The position numbers and the translations under genes are program-made. The notes beneath the pieces were generated by a model. That model was not told where the DNA came from. It did not search any database and saw only the letters and a list, made by a program, of their open reading frames with translations. A DNA stretch of 64,000 bases from NCBI RefSeq assembly GCF_001439695.1, contig NZ_JYLL01000028.1, forward strand, positions 1 to 64,000. Reading direction: 5' to 3'. This document shows positions 18,051-27,390 of the stretch, in pieces (position 1 is the stretch's first letter; each line of letters begins with the position of its first letter). The DNA is from Pseudomonas veronii. Lineage in GTDB: Bacteria > Pseudomonadota > Gammaproteobacteria > Pseudomonadales > Pseudomonadaceae.

Positions 18051-19109
18051 ATGAACGATCACAACAACAGCATCGAATTGGAAACCGCCATGACCACCAC
18101 CACCATGACCATGATCCAGGCCCTGCGCTCGGCCATGGACGTGATGCTTGAGCGTGACGACAACGTGGTGGTGTTCGGCCAGGACGTTGGCTATTTCGGC
18201 GGCGTATTCCGTTGCACCGAAGGCTTGCAGAACAAGTACGGCAGTTCGCGGGTGTTTGACGCGCCGATCTCCGAAAGCGGCATCGTCGGCGTGGCGGTGG
18301 GCATGGGCGCCTACGGCCTGCGCCCGGTGGCGGAAATCCAGTTCGCCGACTACGTCTACCCAGCCAGCGACCAGATCATCTCCGAAGCGGCACGCCTGCG
18401 TTATCGCTCGGCCGGCCAGTTCACCGCGCCGTTGACCCTGCGCATGCCCTGCGGCGGCGGCATCTACGGCGGCCAGACCCACAGCCAGAGTATCGAAGCG
18501 GTGTTCACCCAGGTCTGCGGCCTGCGCACGGTGATGCCGTCCAACCCCTATGACGCCAAGGGCCTGTTGATCGCCTCGATCGAAAACGACGACCCGGTGA
18601 TCTTCCTCGAACCCAAGCGCCTGTACAACGGCCCGTTCGACGGCCACCACGACCGCCCGGTAACGCCGTGGTCGAAACACCCGCAGGCGCAAGTGCCGGA
18701 CGGTTACTACAGCGTGCCGCTGGACGTGGCCGCGATCGTGCGTCCGGGTTCGGCCGTCACCGTGCTGACCTACGGCACCACCGTGTACGTGTCGCAAGTC
18801 GCCGCCGAAGAAACCGGTATCGACGCCGAGGTCATCGACCTGCGCAGCCTGTGGCCGCTGGACCTGGAAACCATCGTCAACTCGGTGAAAAAGACCGGCC
18901 GTTGCGTGGTGGTGCATGAAGCCACCCGCACCTGCGGCTTTGGCGCCGAGCTGGTGGCGCTGGTGCAGGAACATTGCTTCCACCACCTGGAAGCGCCGAT
19001 CGAACGCGTCACCGGTTGGGACACCCCCTACCCGCACGCGCAGGAATGGGCGTATTTCCCAGGGCCGTCCCGTGTGGGCGCGGCGTTGAAACGGGTCATG
19101 GAGGTCTGA
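18051..19109 (+). CDS. bkdA2: Branched-chain 2-oxoacid dehydrogenase E1 beta
   Basis: A 352-residue transketolase-like beta subunit (EIQFADYVYPASDQI; GGGIYGGQTHSQS; LDLRSLWPLD-like ending). The ATG at 18051 gives a 13-residue extension before MTTTTMTMIQALRSAMD; the internal ATG at 18090 would match the shorter 339-residue form reported for P. putida. It forms the alpha2beta2 E1 with BkdA1. Confidence 0.95.
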   Translation: MNDHNNSIELETAMTTTTMTMIQALRSAMDVMLERDDNVVVFGQDVGYFGGVFRCTEGLQNKYGSSRVFDAPISESGIVGVAVGMGAYGLRPVAEIQFADYVYPASDQIISEAARLRYRSAGQFTAPLTLRMPCGGGIYGGQTHSQSIEAVFTQVCGLRTVMPSNPYDAKGLLIASIENDDPVIFLEPKRLYNGPFDGHHDRPVTPWSKHPQAQVPDGYYSVPLDVAAIVRPGSAVTVLTYGTTVYVSQVAAEETGIDAEVIDLRSLWPLDLETIVNSVKKTGRCVVVHEATRTCGFGAELVALVQEHCFHHLEAPIERVTGWDTPYPHAQEWAYFPGPSRVGAALKRVMEV

Positions 19110-20378
19110 ATGGGCACGCACGTTATCAAGATGCCGGACATTGGCGAAGGCATCGCAGAAGTTGAACTTTCGGCCTGGCATGTGAAGGTCGGCGACCTGG
19201 TCGTCGAAGACCAGGTGCTGGCGGATGTGATGACCGACAAGGCGATGGTGGACATTCCCTCGCCGGTCCACGGCAAGGTACTTGCCCTCGGCGGCGAGCC
19301 GGGTGAAGTCATGGCCGTGGGCAGTGTGCTGATCAGCATCGAAGTGGAAGGCGCGGGCAATACCAAAGACGTGCCGATGACGGCTGAACCGGCCAAGGCG
19401 GCGCCTGCGCCGGTAGCGCAAAGCAAGCCGGCCCCAGCGGTAGAAAGCACACTGGCGCTCAAACCGTCCGTCGCGCCCCAGGCCCCCGTGGCCCGCGATG
19501 CCAACGAGCGTCCGCTGGCCTCCCCCGCCGTGCGCAAGCATGCGCTGGATGCAGGCATTCCCCTGCGCCTGGTGCAGGGGTCCGGTCCGGCGGGCCGGAT
19601 TCTGCACGAAGATTTGGACGCTTACTTGCTCCAGAGTCCGGCGAAAAAAACTACGGCCGCCAACCCCTACGCCGAACGCAACGACGAAGAACAGATCCCG
19701 GTGATCGGCATGCGCCGCAAAATCGCCCAGCGCATGCAGGACGCCACCCGGCGCGCCGCGCATTTCAGCTATGTGGAAGAGATCGACGTCACCGCCCTCG
19801 ACGAACTGCGCGTACACCTCAATGAAAAACACGGTGCGACACGCGGCAAGCTGACGCTGCTACCGTTCATCGTGCGCGCCATGGTCGTGGCGTTGCGCGA
19901 TTTCCCACAGATCAATGCGCGTTACGACGACGAAGCCCAGGTCATCACCCGCCTCGGTGCGGTGCATGTGGGCGTCGCCACCCAGAGCGATGTGGGCCTG
20001 ATGGTGCCGGTGGTGCGCCACGCCGAAGCACGCAGCCTGTGGGGCAATGCCGAGGAAATCGCGCGTTTGGCCAACGCCGCGCGCACTGGCAAGGCCAACC
20101 GCGACGAACTGTCGGGGTCGACCATCACCCTGACCAGCCTCGGCGCCTTGGGCGGCATCGTCAGCACGCCGGTGCTGAACCTGCCGGAAGTGGCCATCGT
20201 CGGCGTCAACCGCATCGTCGAGCGGCCGATGGTGATCAAGGGCCAGATCGTGATCCGCAAGATGATGAACCTCTCCAGCTCGTTCGATCACCGCGTGGTC
20301 GACGGCATGGACGCGGCGCAATTCATCCAGGCCATTCGCGGCCTGCTCGAACAACCCGCCAGCCTGTTCCTGGAGTAA
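19110..20378 (+). CDS. bkdB: Dihydrolipoyl acyltransferase E2 of the branched-chain complex
   Basis: A 422-residue protein with an N-terminal lipoyl domain (lipoyl lysine in VMTDKAMVDIPS, about K44), an Ala/Pro-rich linker (about 90-135), an E3/E1-binding domain (ASPAVRKHALDAGI, about 137-170) and a catalytic acyltransferase domain ending with the HXXXDG motif (FDHRVVDGMD). Its ATG follows the bkdA2 stop directly. It forms the core of the complex. Confidence 0.95.
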   Translation: MGTHVIKMPDIGEGIAEVELSAWHVKVGDLVVEDQVLADVMTDKAMVDIPSPVHGKVLALGGEPGEVMAVGSVLISIEVEGAGNTKDVPMTAEPAKAAPAPVAQSKPAPAVESTLALKPSVAPQAPVARDANERPLASPAVRKHALDAGIPLRLVQGSGPAGRILHEDLDAYLLQSPAKKTTAANPYAERNDEEQIPVIGMRRKIAQRMQDATRRAAHFSYVEEIDVTALDELRVHLNEKHGATRGKLTLLPFIVRAMVVALRDFPQINARYDDEAQVITRLGAVHVGVATQSDVGLMVPVVRHAEARSLWGNAEEIARLANAARTGKANRDELSGSTITLTSLGALGGIVSTPVLNLPEVAIVGVNRIVERPMVIKGQIVIRKMMNLSSSFDHRVVDGMDAAQFIQAIRGLLEQPASLFLE

Positions 20379-20382
20379 GGGC

Positions 20383-21762
20383 ATGACTCAGACATTGCAC
20401 ACCACCCTGCTGATCATCGGCGGCGGCCCTGGCGGTTATGTGGCGGCGATCCGCGCCGGCCAGCTGGGCATCCCGACCATCCTCGTGGAAGGCCAGGCGC
20501 TGGGCGGCACCTGCCTGAATATCGGCTGCATCCCGTCCAAGGCCTTGATCCACGTGGCCGAACAGTTCCAGCAGACCGTACACCACAGCCAGGGCTCCCA
20601 ACTGGGCATCGAAGTGGATGTGCCGACCCTGGACATCCGCAAAAGCGTGGCTTGGAAAGACGCCATCGTCGACCGCCTGACCAGCGGGGTTGCCGCGCTG
20701 CTGAAGAAACACAAGGTGCAGGTCATCCACGGGTGGGCCCAGGTGGTGGACGGCAAGACCGTCGACGTCGACGGCCAGCGTATCCAGTGCGAACACCTGC
20801 TGCTGGCCACCGGCTCGAAAAGCGTCAACCTGCCGATGCTGCCGATCGGCGGGCCGATCATCTCGTCCACCGAAGCCCTGGCGCCGACCCGCGTGCCCAA
20901 GCGCCTGATTGTGGTGGGTGGCGGTTATATCGGCCTGGAACTGGGGATTGCCTACCGCAAGCTGGGCGCCGAAGTCAGCGTGGTCGAAGCGCAGGAGCGT
21001 ATCCTGCCGGCCTACGACGCCGAGCTGACCCAGCCGGTGGCCGAGTCGCTCAAGCAATTGGGTGTGAAGCTGTACCTCAAGCACAGCGTCACCGGCTTTG
21101 AGCACAACCGCCTGCAAGTGCGCGACCCGAAGGGCGACACCGTGTCGCTGGAGACCGATCAGGTGCTGGTCGCCGTCGGTCGCACCCCCAACACCCGGGG
21201 CTGGAACCTCGAAGCGCTGGACCTGGAGATGCACGGCGCGGCGGTCAGGATCGACCACCGCTGCCAGACCAGCATGCGCAATGTGTGGGCCATCGGCGAC
21301 CTCAGCGGCGAGCCAATGCTCGCGCACCGGGCCATGGCCCAGGGCGAAATGGTCGCCGAACTGATCAGCGGTCAACACCGCGAATTCAACCCGGCGGCGA
21401 TCCCGGCCGTGTGCTTTACCGACCCGGAGTTGGTGGTGGTCGGCAAGTCGCCCGACGAGGCCAAGGCGGCGGGGCTGGACTGCATCGTGTCGAGCTTCCC
21501 GTTCGCGGCCAATGGCCGGGCCATGACCCTGGAGTCGAAAAGCGGCTTCGTGCGGGTGGTGGCGCGGCGTGACAATCATCTGATTGTCGGCTGGCAGGCG
21601 GTTGGCGTCGGCGTGTCCGAGCTGTCCACCGCCTTTGGGCTGAGCCTGGAAATGGGCGCGCGCCTGGAAGACGTGGCCGGCACCATCCACGCCCACCCGA
21701 CCCTAGGCGAAGCCGTCCAGGAAGCCGCCCTACGAGCGCTGGGCCACCCCCTCCACCTGTAA
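20383..21762 (+). CDS. lpdV: Dihydrolipoamide dehydrogenase E3 (LPD-val)
   Basis: A 459-residue FAD/NAD flavoprotein. FAD motif GGGPGGYVAAIRAG; redox disulfide GGTCLNIGCIPSKAL (cysteines at about 45 and 50); NAD motif GGGYIGLELG; second FAD motif AIGDLSGEPML; C-terminal catalytic HPTLGEAVQE histidine. It reoxidises dihydrolipoamide of BkdB. Four bases separate it from bkdB, as the last gene of the operon. Confidence 0.95.
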   Translation: MTQTLHTTLLIIGGGPGGYVAAIRAGQLGIPTILVEGQALGGTCLNIGCIPSKALIHVAEQFQQTVHHSQGSQLGIEVDVPTLDIRKSVAWKDAIVDRLTSGVAALLKKHKVQVIHGWAQVVDGKTVDVDGQRIQCEHLLLATGSKSVNLPMLPIGGPIISSTEALAPTRVPKRLIVVGGGYIGLELGIAYRKLGAEVSVVEAQERILPAYDAELTQPVAESLKQLGVKLYLKHSVTGFEHNRLQVRDPKGDTVSLETDQVLVAVGRTPNTRGWNLEALDLEMHGAAVRIDHRCQTSMRNVWAIGDLSGEPMLAHRAMAQGEMVAELISGQHREFNPAAIPAVCFTDPELVVVGKSPDEAKAAGLDCIVSSFPFAANGRAMTLESKSGFVRVVARRDNHLIVGWQAVGVGVSELSTAFGLSLEMGARLEDVAGTIHAHPTLGEAVQEAALRALGHPLHL

Positions 21763-21791
21763 AAAACGCACCCCCCGTGGAAGCGGGCTTT

Positions 21792-21881
21792 TGTGGGAGG
21801 GGGCTTGCCCCCGATAGCGGTGGGCCAGTCAACGCATGTGCCGACTGGCGCGCCCTCATCGGGGGCAAGCCCCCTCCCACA
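21792..21881. repeat. REPIN
   Basis: Inverted REP arms with an additional flanking GCGGGCTTTTGTGGG / CCCACAAAAGCCCGC extension, making a longer hairpin between lpdV and the aminotransferase. It may act as a transcript end for the bkd operon. Confidence 0.9.
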
Positions 21882-21966
21882 AAAGCCCGCTCCCACATGA
21901 AGCAAGAATGCAGTATTGTTGCGCTCATTCAGAAAAAAACCGACTTGACCAGAGATAGAGGGTGTC

Positions 21967-22986
21967 ATGGGTAACGAAAGCATCAATTGGGACAAGCTGG
22001 GTTTTGACTACATCAAGACCGACAAGCGGTTTATCCAGACCTGGAAAAACGGCGAGTGGCAAGCGGGCACCCTGACCGAAGACAACGTGCTGCACATCAG
22101 CGAGGGCTCCACCGCCCTGCACTACGGCCAACAGTGCTTTGAAGGCCTCAAGGCCTATCGCTGCAAGGACGGCTCGATCAACCTGTTCCGCCCGGACCAG
22201 AACGCCGCGCGCATGCAGCGCAGTTGCGGTCGCCTGTTGATGCCGCAAGTGCCGACCGAAGCCTTCATCGACGCCTGCAAGCAAGTGGTTCGTGCCAACG
22301 AGCGGTTCATCCCGCCGTATGGCAGCGGCGGCGCGCTGTACCTGCGCCCGTTCGTGATCGGCACCGGTGACAACATCGGCGTGCGTACCGCGCCGGAGTT
22401 CATCTTCTCGGTGTTCGCGATCCCGGTCGGCGCCTACTTCAAGGGCGGCCTGGTGCCGCACAACTTCCAGATCTCCGGCTACGACCGCGCCGCGCCACAC
22501 GGTACCGGCGCCGCCAAGGTCGGTGGCAACTACGCCGCCAGCCTGCTGCCAGGTTCCGAAGCGAAAAAAGCCGGCTTCGCCGACAGCATCTACCTGGACC
22601 CGGCCACGCACTCGAAGATCGAGGAAGTCGGTTCGGCCAACTTCTTTGGGATCACCCGAGACAACAAGTTCATCACGCCGAAGTCGCCTTCGGTACTGCC
22701 AGGCATCACCCGCATGTCGCTGATCGAACTGGCCAAGACCCGCCTGGGCCTGGAAGTGGTCGAAGGCGAAGTGTTCATCGACCAACTGGATATCTTCCAG
22801 GAAGCCGGTGCCTGCGGGACGGCTGCCGTGATTTCGCCGATCGGCGGTATCGAGTACCAGGGCAAACTGCACGTGTTCTACAGCGAGACCGAAGTCGGCC
22901 CGATCACCCAGAAGCTCTATAAAGAGCTGACCGGCGTGCAATCTGGCGACGTCGAAGCGCCAGAAGGCTGGATCGTCAAGGTCTAA
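21967..22986 (+). CDS. ilvE: Branched-chain amino acid aminotransferase
   Basis: A 339-residue fold-type IV PLP aminotransferase of the class II BCAT type. The PLP lysine is K184 in GTGAAKVGGNYAAS; other family motifs are ALHYGQQCFEGLKAYR near the N terminus and EEVGSANFFGI. It interconverts Leu/Ile/Val and their 2-oxoacids, the substrates of the Bkd complex just upstream, although a REPIN separates the two units. The ilvE symbol is used by family; a second BCAT gene elsewhere is possible. Confidence 0.9.
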   Translation: MGNESINWDKLGFDYIKTDKRFIQTWKNGEWQAGTLTEDNVLHISEGSTALHYGQQCFEGLKAYRCKDGSINLFRPDQNAARMQRSCGRLLMPQVPTEAFIDACKQVVRANERFIPPYGSGGALYLRPFVIGTGDNIGVRTAPEFIFSVFAIPVGAYFKGGLVPHNFQISGYDRAAPHGTGAAKVGGNYAASLLPGSEAKKAGFADSIYLDPATHSKIEEVGSANFFGITRDNKFITPKSPSVLPGITRMSLIELAKTRLGLEVVEGEVFIDQLDIFQEAGACGTAAVISPIGGIEYQGKLHVFYSETEVGPITQKLYKELTGVQSGDVEAPEGWIVKV

Positions 22987-23007
22987 CCCCGCCACACCGC
23001 AATACCC

Positions 23008-23097
23008 TGTAGGAGGGGGCTTGCCCCCGATAGCGGAGTGTCAGTCACGGGAGGTATCGACTGACCCACCGTCATCGGGGGCAAGCCCCCTCCCACA
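23008..23097. repeat. REPIN at convergent gene ends
   Basis: Inverted REP arms (TGTAGGAGGGGGCTTGCCCCCGAT and complement) between the ends of ilvE and the acetyltransferase gene. Confidence 0.9.
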
Positions 23098-23115
23098 TTT
23101 GATCTGCGATCATTC

Positions 23116-24009
23116 TCAGGATTGAGTCGGGATATTTTCCACCATCTTCTTGCCCATGCTGATCCTCGGCTCCACCCCGTACCCCAACGCCTCGTAGAAC
23201 CCCACCACCGTGTCATTGCCGCCGGTGATCTGCAGGTTGATCTTCATACACCCCAAGGCGCTCAAGGCCTGCTCCGCATGCCGCACCAGCGACGCACCCA
23301 GCCCTTGCCGGCGATAGTCGGCGCGCACCGCCACCGAATACAACCAACCACGATGCCCGTCGTACCCCGCCAGAACAGTACCGATCACGACGTTCTTATC
23401 CGTCGCCACAAAGAACAGCCCGTCATTGACCGCCAGCTTCTTATCGATCGCCAGGGTCGGCAGGTTGTGCGCGGTGTCATAACCAAAAGCGTCCTGCCAC
23501 AACGTAACCACCTGCGCCCGGTGCAGACGGTCGCGGTAGACGCCGATAGGGTGACGCGACGACAGCGCTTTCTCCATCACCAACGTGCGCTCGTTGCCAT
23601 GGTAGACGTCGCGCACGGTGTGAAAGCCCAGTTTGGTATAGAACGACTCGGCGCTCAGCGAAGACGGCACGTTCAACACCGTCACCCCGGCCTCACGGGC
23701 GCGCAATTCGATTTCGATCATCAGCAGCCGACCGATGCCCTGCCCTTGCAGCGCCGGGTTGACGAACACCGAGCGCACCACATTACCGTCAAGGGAAGCG
23801 GTGGCGACGATCACTTCGTCCTGAACCGCCACCAGCACCGACCGACGCCGGAGCAGTTCGAGCACCGCATCGGGTGTGAAGTTGCCCGCCACCCGGGCGA
23901 TCACATCCGCCGGATAGTCACGCGCATTGCTGCTGTGCAAGGCGGCGAGGATGACCCGGCTGATCCCATCTGCATCGGCGGCCTGGGCAATACGAACGGC
24001 GATAGACAT
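23116..24009 (-). CDS. Tandem GNAT-domain acetyltransferase
   Basis: A 297-residue protein with two GNAT folds. The N-terminal one (about 1-150) has an acetyl-CoA loop VNPALQGQGIGRLLM; the C-terminal one (about 165-295) has VRADYRRQGLGASLV and ends in the YpeA-like stretch GFYEALGYGVEP. The ATG at 24009 (MSIAVRIAQ) is chosen over 24039 because AAGGAGAG stands directly before it. The substrate is unknown. Both CoA loops look intact, so both halves may be active. Confidence 0.85.
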   Translation of the reverse strand: MSIAVRIAQAADADGISRVILAALHSSNARDYPADVIARVAGNFTPDAVLELLRRRSVLVAVQDEVIVATASLDGNVVRSVFVNPALQGQGIGRLLMIEIELRAREAGVTVLNVPSSLSAESFYTKLGFHTVRDVYHGNERTLVMEKALSSRHPIGVYRDRLHRAQVVTLWQDAFGYDTAHNLPTLAIDKKLAVNDGLFFVATDKNVVIGTVLAGYDGHRGWLYSVAVRADYRRQGLGASLVRHAEQALSALGCMKINLQITGGNDTVVGFYEALGYGVEPRISMGKKMVENIPTQS

Positions 24010-24055
24010 GCACTCTCCTTCCTGACTCGGATACCACAACCACCTCCATACTAAT

Positions 24056-24083
24056 GTGGGAGCTGGCTTGCCTGCGATAGCGC
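24056..24083. repeat. Single REP of a different class
   Basis: TGTGGGAGCTGGCTTGCCTGCGATAGC-type REP, one arm only, upstream of ctlX. It differs from the GGGGCTTGCCCC class used elsewhere in the window. Confidence 0.7.
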
Positions 24084-24259
24084 TCCGTCAGCCAACCTAT
24101 CCGCCACCGCTTGATCGCATTCCAGCCCGCACAGCCGATTCGGCTGCCACACCCCACTTTTCAGCTTTCCCGGCTGAGCGCCGCCTCGGTTTCAGCCGGG
24201 ATTCCTCCGTCAACCCGCACAAAATAGCTCCACTGCTCAACCCATGGATTCGTGCCCCC

Positions 24260-25186
24260 ATGCAAACCACCAACACCGTCTTGATGATTCGCCCGGCGCG
24301 CTTTGCCTTCAACCCGGACACCGCGATCAACAACCGTTTCCAACGCCAGCCCCTCGACCCGCTCGACGCACAGCACAAAGCGCTGGAAGAGTTCGACGGC
24401 TATGTCGACACCCTGCGCCGGCATGGCGTCGAAGTCCTGGTCGTGCAGGACACCCCGGCACCGCACACCCCCGACTCGATCTTCCCCAACAACTGGTGGA
24501 GCAGCCACGCCGACGGCAGCCTGGTGCTCTACCCGATGGAAGGCCAGAACCGCCGATTGGAGCGCAACAAGGGCGTGCTGCACGTCCTCGAACAGCGTTT
24601 TGCAATCAAGGACACGATTGACCTCAGCCATCTCGAACAACAGAACATCTTCCTCGAAGGCACCGGCAGCATGGTGCTCGACCGCCAGCACCGGATCAGC
24701 TACGCCTGCCACTCCGGGCGCACCCACCACGACGCTCTGCGCCAGTTCGCCGAACGCCTCGACTACCAGCTCTGCGTGTTCCACGCCGTCGACCGCCACC
24801 ACGCGCCGATCTACCACAGCAACGTGATGATGAGCGTCGGCCGCAACCTCTCGGTGGTGTGCCTGCAAGCCCTGCCGGACGCCGAAGAGCGCCAGGCCCT
24901 GGAGCATTCCCTGCGCGACACCGGCAAGGACATCCTCGCCCTCGATTTCGACCAGTTGGAAGCCTTCGCCGGCAACATGCTCGAAGTCCACGACCGCGAC
25001 GGCCAGCCGCTGCTGGTGATGTCCGCCAGCGCCTGGAACGCCCTGCAACCCGCGCAGCGCCGGCATGTGGAACGCCACACGCGGCCGGTGGTGGTGAACA
25101 TCGACAACATCGAACGCATCGGCGGCGGCAGTGCCCGCTGCATGCTCGCGGAAGTGCATCTGCCCGCCCGCGCCACCTTCCAATAA
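24260..25186 (+). CDS. ctlX: Citrulline-utilization hydrolase CtlX, amidinotransferase fold
   Basis: A 308-residue member of the guanidino-group-modifying (arginine deiminase/DDAH-like) superfamily. Family motifs: an early Asn/Phe/Asn turn (RPARFAFNPDTAINNRF), IFPNNWWSSH, the catalytic EGTGSMVLD and CHSGR region, a late histidine (APIYHSNVMMSVG) and a C-terminal catalytic cysteine in GGGSARCMLAEVHLP. The ATG at 24260 begins the conserved MQTTNTVLMIRPARF; the longer frame from 24056 lacks family character. Next to ornithine cyclodeaminase, it fits citrulline to ornithine to proline catabolism. Confidence 0.88.
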   Translation: MQTTNTVLMIRPARFAFNPDTAINNRFQRQPLDPLDAQHKALEEFDGYVDTLRRHGVEVLVVQDTPAPHTPDSIFPNNWWSSHADGSLVLYPMEGQNRRLERNKGVLHVLEQRFAIKDTIDLSHLEQQNIFLEGTGSMVLDRQHRISYACHSGRTHHDALRQFAERLDYQLCVFHAVDRHHAPIYHSNVMMSVGRNLSVVCLQALPDAEERQALEHSLRDTGKDILALDFDQLEAFAGNMLEVHDRDGQPLLVMSASAWNALQPAQRRHVERHTRPVVVNIDNIERIGGGSARCMLAEVHLPARATFQ

Positions 25187-25202
25187 CGACAGGAGCCACT
25201 CC

Positions 25203-26250
25203 ATGACCCGCTATATCGACGTCAACGACCTCAGCTACCTGGTCTCGCAAAAAGGCCTGCAAACCTGCATCACCGAGATGGCCGAGTACATCCGCGCCGA
25301 CTACCTGCGCTGGCAGGACTTCGAGAAATGTGCGCGCCTGGCCAACCACTCGCCGGAGGGCGTGATCGAACTGATGCCGGTGTCCGACGCGTCGCTGTAT
25401 GCCTTCAAATACGTCAACGGCCACCCGAAAAACACCCAGGCCGGCATGCTCACCGTGATGGCCTTCGGCGCCTTGGGTGACGTGGACACCGGCCGGCCGC
25501 TGCTGCTGGCGGAAATGACCCTGACCACCGCGATTCGCACCGCCGCCACCTCGGCCCTGGTCGCACGCTACCTGGCCCGGGACAACAGCCGCAGCATGGC
25601 GCTGATCGGCAACGGTTCGCAAAGCGAATTCCAGGCCCTGGCCTTCCACACCCTGCTGGGCATCAATGAAATCCGCCTGTTCGACATCGACGCCAGGGCC
25701 ACCGCCAAGCTGGCGGCCAACCTCAAGGCGTTCCCGGCAATCAAGGTGATCCTGGCCGCCAGCGTGGCCGAAGCGGTGAAAGGCGCGGACATCATCACCA
25801 CCGTCACCGCCGACAAGGCCTACGCGACCATCCTCACCGACGAGATGATCGAACCCGGCATGCACCTCAACGCCGTGGGCGGCGATTGCCCGGGCAAGAC
25901 CGAACTGGACCGACGCATCGTCGATGCGTGCGCGGGTGATCGTCGAATACGAACCGCAGAGCCGCATCGAAGGTGAAATTCAGCACATGCCGGCCGATTC
26001 GCCGGTCACCGAACTGTGGCAAGTGATCAACGGCCAGGCGCCCGGCCGCGAGAATGCGCGCCAGGTCACCCTGTTCGATTCGGTGGGTTTTGCCATCGAA
26101 GACTATTCGGCGCTGCGCTACGTGCTGGACGTGGCCAAGGCGCTGGACGTCGGCAGCGAACTGGAACTGGTGCCCGACCTGGCCGACCCGAAAGACCTGT
26201 TCGCACGCCTGGCCCAACCTCCGCGCGTACAGCACAAAAAGCGCGCCTGA
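25203..26250 (+). pseudogene. ocd: Ornithine cyclodeaminase with a single-base frameshift
   Basis: Frame one encodes the first ~240 residues of an ornithine cyclodeaminase/mu-crystallin protein (KYVNGHPKNTQAGMLTVMAFG; Rossmann GNGSQSEFQALA; LNAVGGDCPGKTELDRRIVD). At about 25930 homology leaves this frame and continues one frame over (VIVEYEPQSRIEGEIQHMP to the end at 26250). Removing one G from GGG at 25934-25936 would restore about 348 residues, the normal family length. The enzyme converts ornithine to proline and ammonia. This is either a true inactivating frameshift or a sequencing error; everything else is intact. It lies 16 bases behind ctlX. Confidence 0.82.
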
Positions 26251-26256
26251 AACCGC

Positions 26257-26291
26257 TCTGGCCTGCCGCTTTGCGCCGAGGGCAGGCCAGA
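26257..26291 (+). terminator. Strong hairpin after ornithine cyclodeaminase
   Basis: TCTGGCCTGCC (26257-26267) pairs perfectly with GGCAGGCCAGA (26281-26291) around a 13-base loop just after the stop. No T-run follows, so it may be a transcript-stabilising or partial terminator hairpin between the catabolic genes and the transporter operon. Confidence 0.5.
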
Positions 26292-26504
26292 ACCGCGACG
26301 ATCAAAAGCCGATTCAGCGGGTGCCGCAGCCGATTCCGCTGCATTGCCTGTTTTAACAGCGCAATTCGCGCTTTGAGCACGGGGTAAACGACACAAAAAA
26401 CGCACCACCTTGAAGCATTCTGAGCGCGACCGAAGAGTCAGCAAATGAATGCGCGCTGCTCCTTTGACTGCCCTGACATCAATTACAAAATATAGGGACT
26501 CCAC

Positions 26505-27284
26505 ATGACGCCACTCCGCTCATTGTTCGCTGCGTTGCTATTGCCGCTGTGCGCCAGCGCCGCCCACGCCCAAGACTGGAAAGAAATCCGCTTCGGCGTA
26601 TTCCCCGAATACCCACCCTTCGAGTCCGTCGCCGCCGATGGCAGCCTGCAAGGCTTCGATATCGAGCTGGGCAACGCGATCTGCGCCAAGCTCGAAGTCA
26701 AATGCACCTGGGTGCATAACGAATTCGACGGCATGATCCCCGCCCTGCGCGCGCGCAAGTTCGACGCGATCATGTCCTCCATGGCCGTGACCCCGGCGCG
26801 GGAAAAACAGATCGACTTCACCGACCGCCTGTTCCTCAGCCCCACCTCGGTGATCACCCGCAAGAACGCCGACTTCGGCGACACGCCGGAATCCCTCAAG
26901 GGTAAACAAGTCGGCGTGCTGCAGGGCTCGTTGCAGGAAGCCTACGCCCGCGCGCACCTGGCCAAGCTCGGCGCCCAGATCAAGGCGTACCAGTCCCAGG
27001 ACCAGAACTACGCCGACCTGCAAAACGGCCGCCTCGACGCCACCCTGACCGACAAACTCGAAGCCCAGCTCAACTTCCTGTCCAAGCCCGAAGGCGCCGA
27101 CTTCAAGACCGGCCCGGCCTTCAAGGACCCGACGCTGCCCCTGGACATCGCCATGGGCCTGCGCAAGAACGACCAGGAACTGCGCGCGCTGATCAACAAG
27201 GGCATCGCCGCCGTCCAGGCCGATGGCACCTACGCCCAGATCCAGAAGAAATACTTCGGCGATCAAGACATCTACAACGAGTAA
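26505..27284 (+). CDS. Basic amino acid ABC transporter, periplasmic binding protein
   Basis: A 259-residue SBP_bac_3 protein (ArgT/HisJ/AotJ type). Signal peptide about 1-23 (LCASAAHA); ligand-binding stretches FGVFPEYPPFESVAADG, LQGFDIELGNAICAKL, FDAIMSSMAVTPAREKQIDFT and a final IQKKYFG. By fold and by position beside ctlX/ocd it probably binds citrulline, ornithine or arginine. It heads a four-gene transporter operon. Confidence 0.9.
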   Translation: MTPLRSLFAALLLPLCASAAHAQDWKEIRFGVFPEYPPFESVAADGSLQGFDIELGNAICAKLEVKCTWVHNEFDGMIPALRARKFDAIMSSMAVTPAREKQIDFTDRLFLSPTSVITRKNADFGDTPESLKGKQVGVLQGSLQEAYARAHLAKLGAQIKAYQSQDQNYADLQNGRLDATLTDKLEAQLNFLSKPEGADFKTGPAFKDPTLPLDIAMGLRKNDQELRALINKGIAAVQADGTYAQIQKKYFGDQDIYNE

Positions 27285-27390
27285 GCCAACACCGCCCCTG
27301 TGAGAGAAGACTTGTGTGGGAGGGGGCAATCCCCCTCCCCCAAAAGCCCGCTCCCCCAGGGGTCTGTCTGCGCCCTTTAGAGATCTCCCC

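Noticed and set aside
17913..19832. Long antisense ORFs over bkd (639 codons); similar ones over 28059-29621, 34296-36632 and 16790-18052
   Set aside because: Mirror frames produced by high third-position GC on the coding strand. The proteins are His/Gln/Arg/Val-rich without domains, while the opposite strand encodes well-known enzymes.
27313..27345. Full REPIN before the HisQ-like permease
   Set aside because: Only a decayed short inverted repeat (GGGAGGGGGCAATCCCCCTCCC) remains; the REP cores are missing.
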